Source of the DNA: Rhytidiadelphus loreus
Lineage: Eukaryota; Streptophyta; Bryopsida; Hypnales; Hylocomiaceae
Direction of reading: 5' to 3'
NCBI GenBank assembly: GCA_947034895.1
Contig: OX344762.1
Coordinates: forward strand, 72,534,981 to 72,598,980
DNA length: 64,000 nt
The position numbers were made by a program, and so were the translations under genes. A model generated the notes under the pieces. It ran no database searches and was not told where the DNA came from. It was given only the letters and a program-made list of their open reading frames with translations. Shown here in pieces: positions 61,587 to 64,000 of the stretch (its first letter is position 1; each line of letters begins with the position of its first letter).

Positions 61587-62145
61587 GTGAGTATGATTCT
61601 GCACTTGCTGTCTTTCAGGTTCTTGTTTTGTTCTCTGCCATTGCATCTGGGTTGATTATTTGTGTGAGGTTGTGAAGTAACTGATGGTAGAACAGTCAGA
61701 ACCGAGTATGAACATCAGAGAGTTGTACAGTACTACCGAACAGCGAACTCGTTGTTTAGACTAGCTGTACATGCCAAACGCCTCACACGGAGAGCTCTAG
61801 ATTCTTTTGAATCCCCAGTGTGAGACCAGGGTAACACATATGAATCACCGCAGGATCAGACTCCCGCCTGTCATGTTTCCTGTGGTTGTATGTAAGCTCG
61901 TCCTGTAATCTCCTAGTGATAACGTGAGGCTTGAAATCCCCTGTGCAATGATATAGTAAGTGTCCTGCAAATCTCTGGGTCACAGGGATTGCAAATTACC
62001 TCCTTCCGCGTGATGATTTAGTGCTTGTGATTGTGTACAGTCTCGACGTCGTAATACTCTGGTGTTTTTCTCTGAATCAGCATTTGTCGGTAAAGGATTT
62101 GTTCTATCGCAGTCTTCTTATTTCCTCACCAAAAGCTTGGCGGAG

Positions 62146-63246
62146 ATGGTGAATGAAGATCCCATCAGGCTCCGAAACCAGTCTTGTCTTATCCGCAAGG
62201 AAATTGTAAAGATCGAGGATGCTGAACAGCCTGTATACTCTTCCTTAGCTCGCCTTCGCACTTTTTCAGTCGGTCTCTCCAGTACTCAAGATGAAGACCC
62301 ACCTCCAGCCCCACTTCCTGAAAGCAGTGTTGATTCAAAGGACAAATCTCCGCCCAGCTATTTCCAGATGCCAGAACTTGGTGCAAGGGTATTTGTTGGT
62401 GACGGTGATGGTTCTGATACTATAGCTTGTCATCTATTTGATGACTCTTATCGTGACACCAAACTTGATCTTCATTCTGAGTATGCAACAGTGAGGTCTC
62501 TTTATAAGGATGATTGTCTTGGCGGACTCGACAGTTGGTTACGAGCACAACCTGTAGAGTTTTGGAGAAGGAAAGACTATTCAGAAGTGATCCTCAGTGG
62601 TACTGAATTGTTCGTTGGCCCAACCGATGGTGGAACCACGGTGGGAAGTCTGGGAGGAAAGAGCCGGAGAGCGTCTGACTCTATCTCTGGTTACAAGGAT
62701 TGTACCAGTGACGAAACCAGTAGGAAACCATCGGATATTGTTGAGCAGCCAGGAGACCCTGTACCTGGTGTATTCTGGACAGATCATTGGAGAAGTGTCG
62801 AGGGACCTGATTTGTTGCGATCCACCAAAGGGTCGTACTTGGAAATGCCCAAATTCGTGAAGAGTGATGATCAATATTCCAAATATAAACCCTCAAAAGC
62901 AGATGCCCTACAGCTGACTAGGTTTGATGACTTTGTAATTTTGGGTAATAAATACTTCAACCGTTTCTTGCACCCTCACAAGGTCATACACATTGTCCGA
63001 AAGAATGCTTCTCAAACAGTTGATGTTATTGCTGCACAACTTGTCAAGGGTGCCGTAGAAAACAATTGGCAATCGCTTCCGTTTCCAATCACTGCCATTG
63101 TAATATTTTTGGACCACAAGGCGATCATCCTAATAAAACAAAAAAAAAGAGGTAATTTTTTTACTAGTGCATCTGGTACTATCTTGATTTTCACATTTAG
63201 TAGATCATGTTTTAATGCTAAAGATTGTAGATTGTTTCCATTTTGA
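62146..63246 (+). CDS. PP2C-like protein, catalytic residues missing (C-terminus uncertain)
   Basis: The first ATG after the acceptor at 62,080 opens a 366-codon frame to TGA 63,244-63,246. A donor (AGAG|GTAATT) after 63,151 suggests the real exon ends there and a further exon follows, possibly at 63,507 after TTGCAATGCAG. The region near 62,915-63,125 (FDDFVILGNKYFN, VIHIVRKN, AAQLVKGAVENN, ITAIVIFLD) follows the order of the C-terminal PP2C motifs, where ASDGLW, AVDIV, RLV..AL and DDITV..VFLD are usual. The metal-binding aspartates of SDG and DDIT are replaced (GNK, FPIT), so phosphatase activity is unlikely. The N-terminal 280 residues, with a Pro-rich stretch, are not recognised. It may be a pseudophosphatase or a decaying gene. 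Confidence 0.55.
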   Translation: MVNEDPIRLRNQSCLIRKEIVKIEDAEQPVYSSLARLRTFSVGLSSTQDEDPPPAPLPESSVDSKDKSPPSYFQMPELGARVFVGDGDGSDTIACHLFDDSYRDTKLDLHSEYATVRSLYKDDCLGGLDSWLRAQPVEFWRRKDYSEVILSGTELFVGPTDGGTTVGSLGGKSRRASDSISGYKDCTSDETSRKPSDIVEQPGDPVPGVFWTDHWRSVEGPDLLRSTKGSYLEMPKFVKSDDQYSKYKPSKADALQLTRFDDFVILGNKYFNRFLHPHKVIHIVRKNASQTVDVIAAQLVKGAVENNWQSLPFPITAIVIFLDHKAIILIKQKKRGNFFTSASGTILIFTFSRSCFNAKDCRLFPF

Positions 63247-63540
63247 CACTTATGCGAAAATGTGAATTTGTATGAGTTGATTTATTCATTGTAATTAATA
63301 ACCAATGTGTGGTAAAAGTCTTGAATTGTTAGTATTTTTGGCAAAATAGAGTCTTTTATAATTTATGACAATGTATGTTAATTTGTAAGTATTGTAATTG
63401 TTTCCTTACAACATTAATAATTATTTAGTTAATTGAAAATTTATTCTTGTAATTTCATTTCGATGAAGTATGATTCAAGTCTAACTTAGTTTTCATTGCA
63501 ATGCAGAGCATGTGGTCAACAAATACATGGTTATATTATT
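63247..63540. other. AT-rich spacer or intron
   Basis: No gene seen. Contains the acceptor-like TTGCAATGCAG at 63,496-63,506 ahead of the minisatellite. Confidence 0.4.
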
Positions 63541-64000
63541 GCAAGTATTGCTAGTGTTGGGAATATTCAAAGTATTGGGAATATTGGGAATAGAGGCAAT
63601 GGAAGAAAGATTGGGAATATTGGGAGTATCGAGAGTATTGGGAAAAAAGAGAATATGGATAACATTGGAAACATTGGTATTGGGAGTATTGGGAGTATTG
63701 GTAACATTGGAAGCATTGGGAATATTGGGAACATCGGGAACATTGGGAGTAGGGACAATAGTGAGGGTATTAGGAGTGTTGGGAATATTGGGAGTAGCAG
63801 CAATGAAGGGAATATTGGAAGTATGGGGAGTATGGGAAGTATTAAGATTATTGGAAGTATTGGGATTATTGGAAGTATTGGGAATATTGGAAGTACGGGG
63901 AGTATGGATAATATTGGGATTATTGGAAGTATTGGGAATATTGGAAGTACGGGGAGTATGGATAATATTGGGAGTATTGGGAGTATTGGGAGCATGGGGA
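63541..64000. repeat. Minisatellite, 9-bp period (TTGGGAGTA / TTGGGAATA)
   Basis: At least 450 bp of a degenerate 9-base repeat running to the window edge, with higher-order repeats near the end (a unit containing GGAAGTACGGGGAGTATGGA occurs twice, 54 bp apart). Because 9 is a multiple of 3 and the unit has no stop, frames are open on both strands; the minus frame at 63,995-63,567 would encode (Leu-Pro-Ile)n-like repeats. G-rich strand is the plus strand. Coding use is unproven. Confidence 0.9.

Larger units (their letters stand above)
51344..62050. repeat. Segmental duplication, unit B
   Basis: Second copy of unit A (27,435-37,425), direct orientation, about 24 kb downstream. It starts in what was intron 9 of the receptor kinase, so the first nine exons are missing. 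It has extra insertions in the intron after the main kinase exon (53,250-56,076, against about 290 bp in unit A) and lacks the MITE cluster of unit A. Confidence 0.93.

Noticed and set aside
63505..63546. Short peptide ACGQQIHGYIIAS resembling a PPR-protein motif
   Set aside because: Only about a dozen residues, cut off by the minisatellite, and in a different frame from the best splice continuation. Chance cannot be excluded.
1..64000. tRNA, rRNA, organellar inserts or LTR retrotransposons with gag-pol
   Set aside because: No cloverleaf with consensus boxes, no rRNA block, and no reverse transcriptase or integrase motif was found in any frame.

Overview
The window is nuclear DNA of a land plant. 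Three things show this: multi-exon genes with GT-AG introns, plant-only families (a STRUBBELIG-type LRR receptor kinase and a TIR-NBS-LRR immune receptor), and AT-rich intergenic DNA full of short inverted-repeat (MITE-like) elements. The species cannot be named from sequence alone. The LRR consensus of the TNL recalls gymnosperm TNLs, but a bryophyte is not excluded.

Layout. 1-395 is the last coding exon of an unrecognised plus-strand gene. 396-24,585 has no gene I can support; it is AT-rich and holds a Tourist-like element (3.7-4.3 kb), a CACTA element (5.0-5.9 kb), and a cluster of TTAA-flanked inverted-repeat elements (10.9-18.3 kb) with another element nested in it. 24,586-32,112 is a complete 16-exon STRUBBELIG-RECEPTOR-FAMILY gene (728 codons by my splice model). 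32,113-35,776 is its 3' flank and more MITEs. 36.4-37.4 kb looks like a GC-richer promoter/leader that feeds a TIR-NBS-LRR gene (39,656-45,577; 1,759 codons). That gene has 16.5 LRR modules of exactly 141 bp, a long charged tail, and a further 316-codon open frame after one in-frame TGA (to 46,528). 46.5-51.3 kb is repeat-rich. 51,647-59,636 is a 5'-truncated, frameshifted second copy of the receptor-kinase gene. 62,146-63,246 encodes a protein whose C-terminal part resembles a PP2C phosphatase without its metal-binding aspartates. The window ends in a 9-bp-period minisatellite.

The key organising fact is a segmental duplication. 27,435-37,425 (unit A) and 51,344-62,050 (unit B) are the same ~10 kb segment in direct orientation: from intron 9 of the receptor kinase, through its 3' end, to the promoter/leader of the next gene. 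Right after the shared leader the sequences diverge completely: unit A leads into the TNL, unit B into the PP2C-like gene. The same duplicated leader may therefore drive two unrelated genes. Comparing the units also gives empty-site evidence for transposon insertions. One insertion has a TTAA target duplication and CCCCTAAA-type termini, a piggyBac-like signature that would be unusual in a land plant.

All exon models are hand-made from splice signals, reading phase and family knowledge. No alignment or database search was run.
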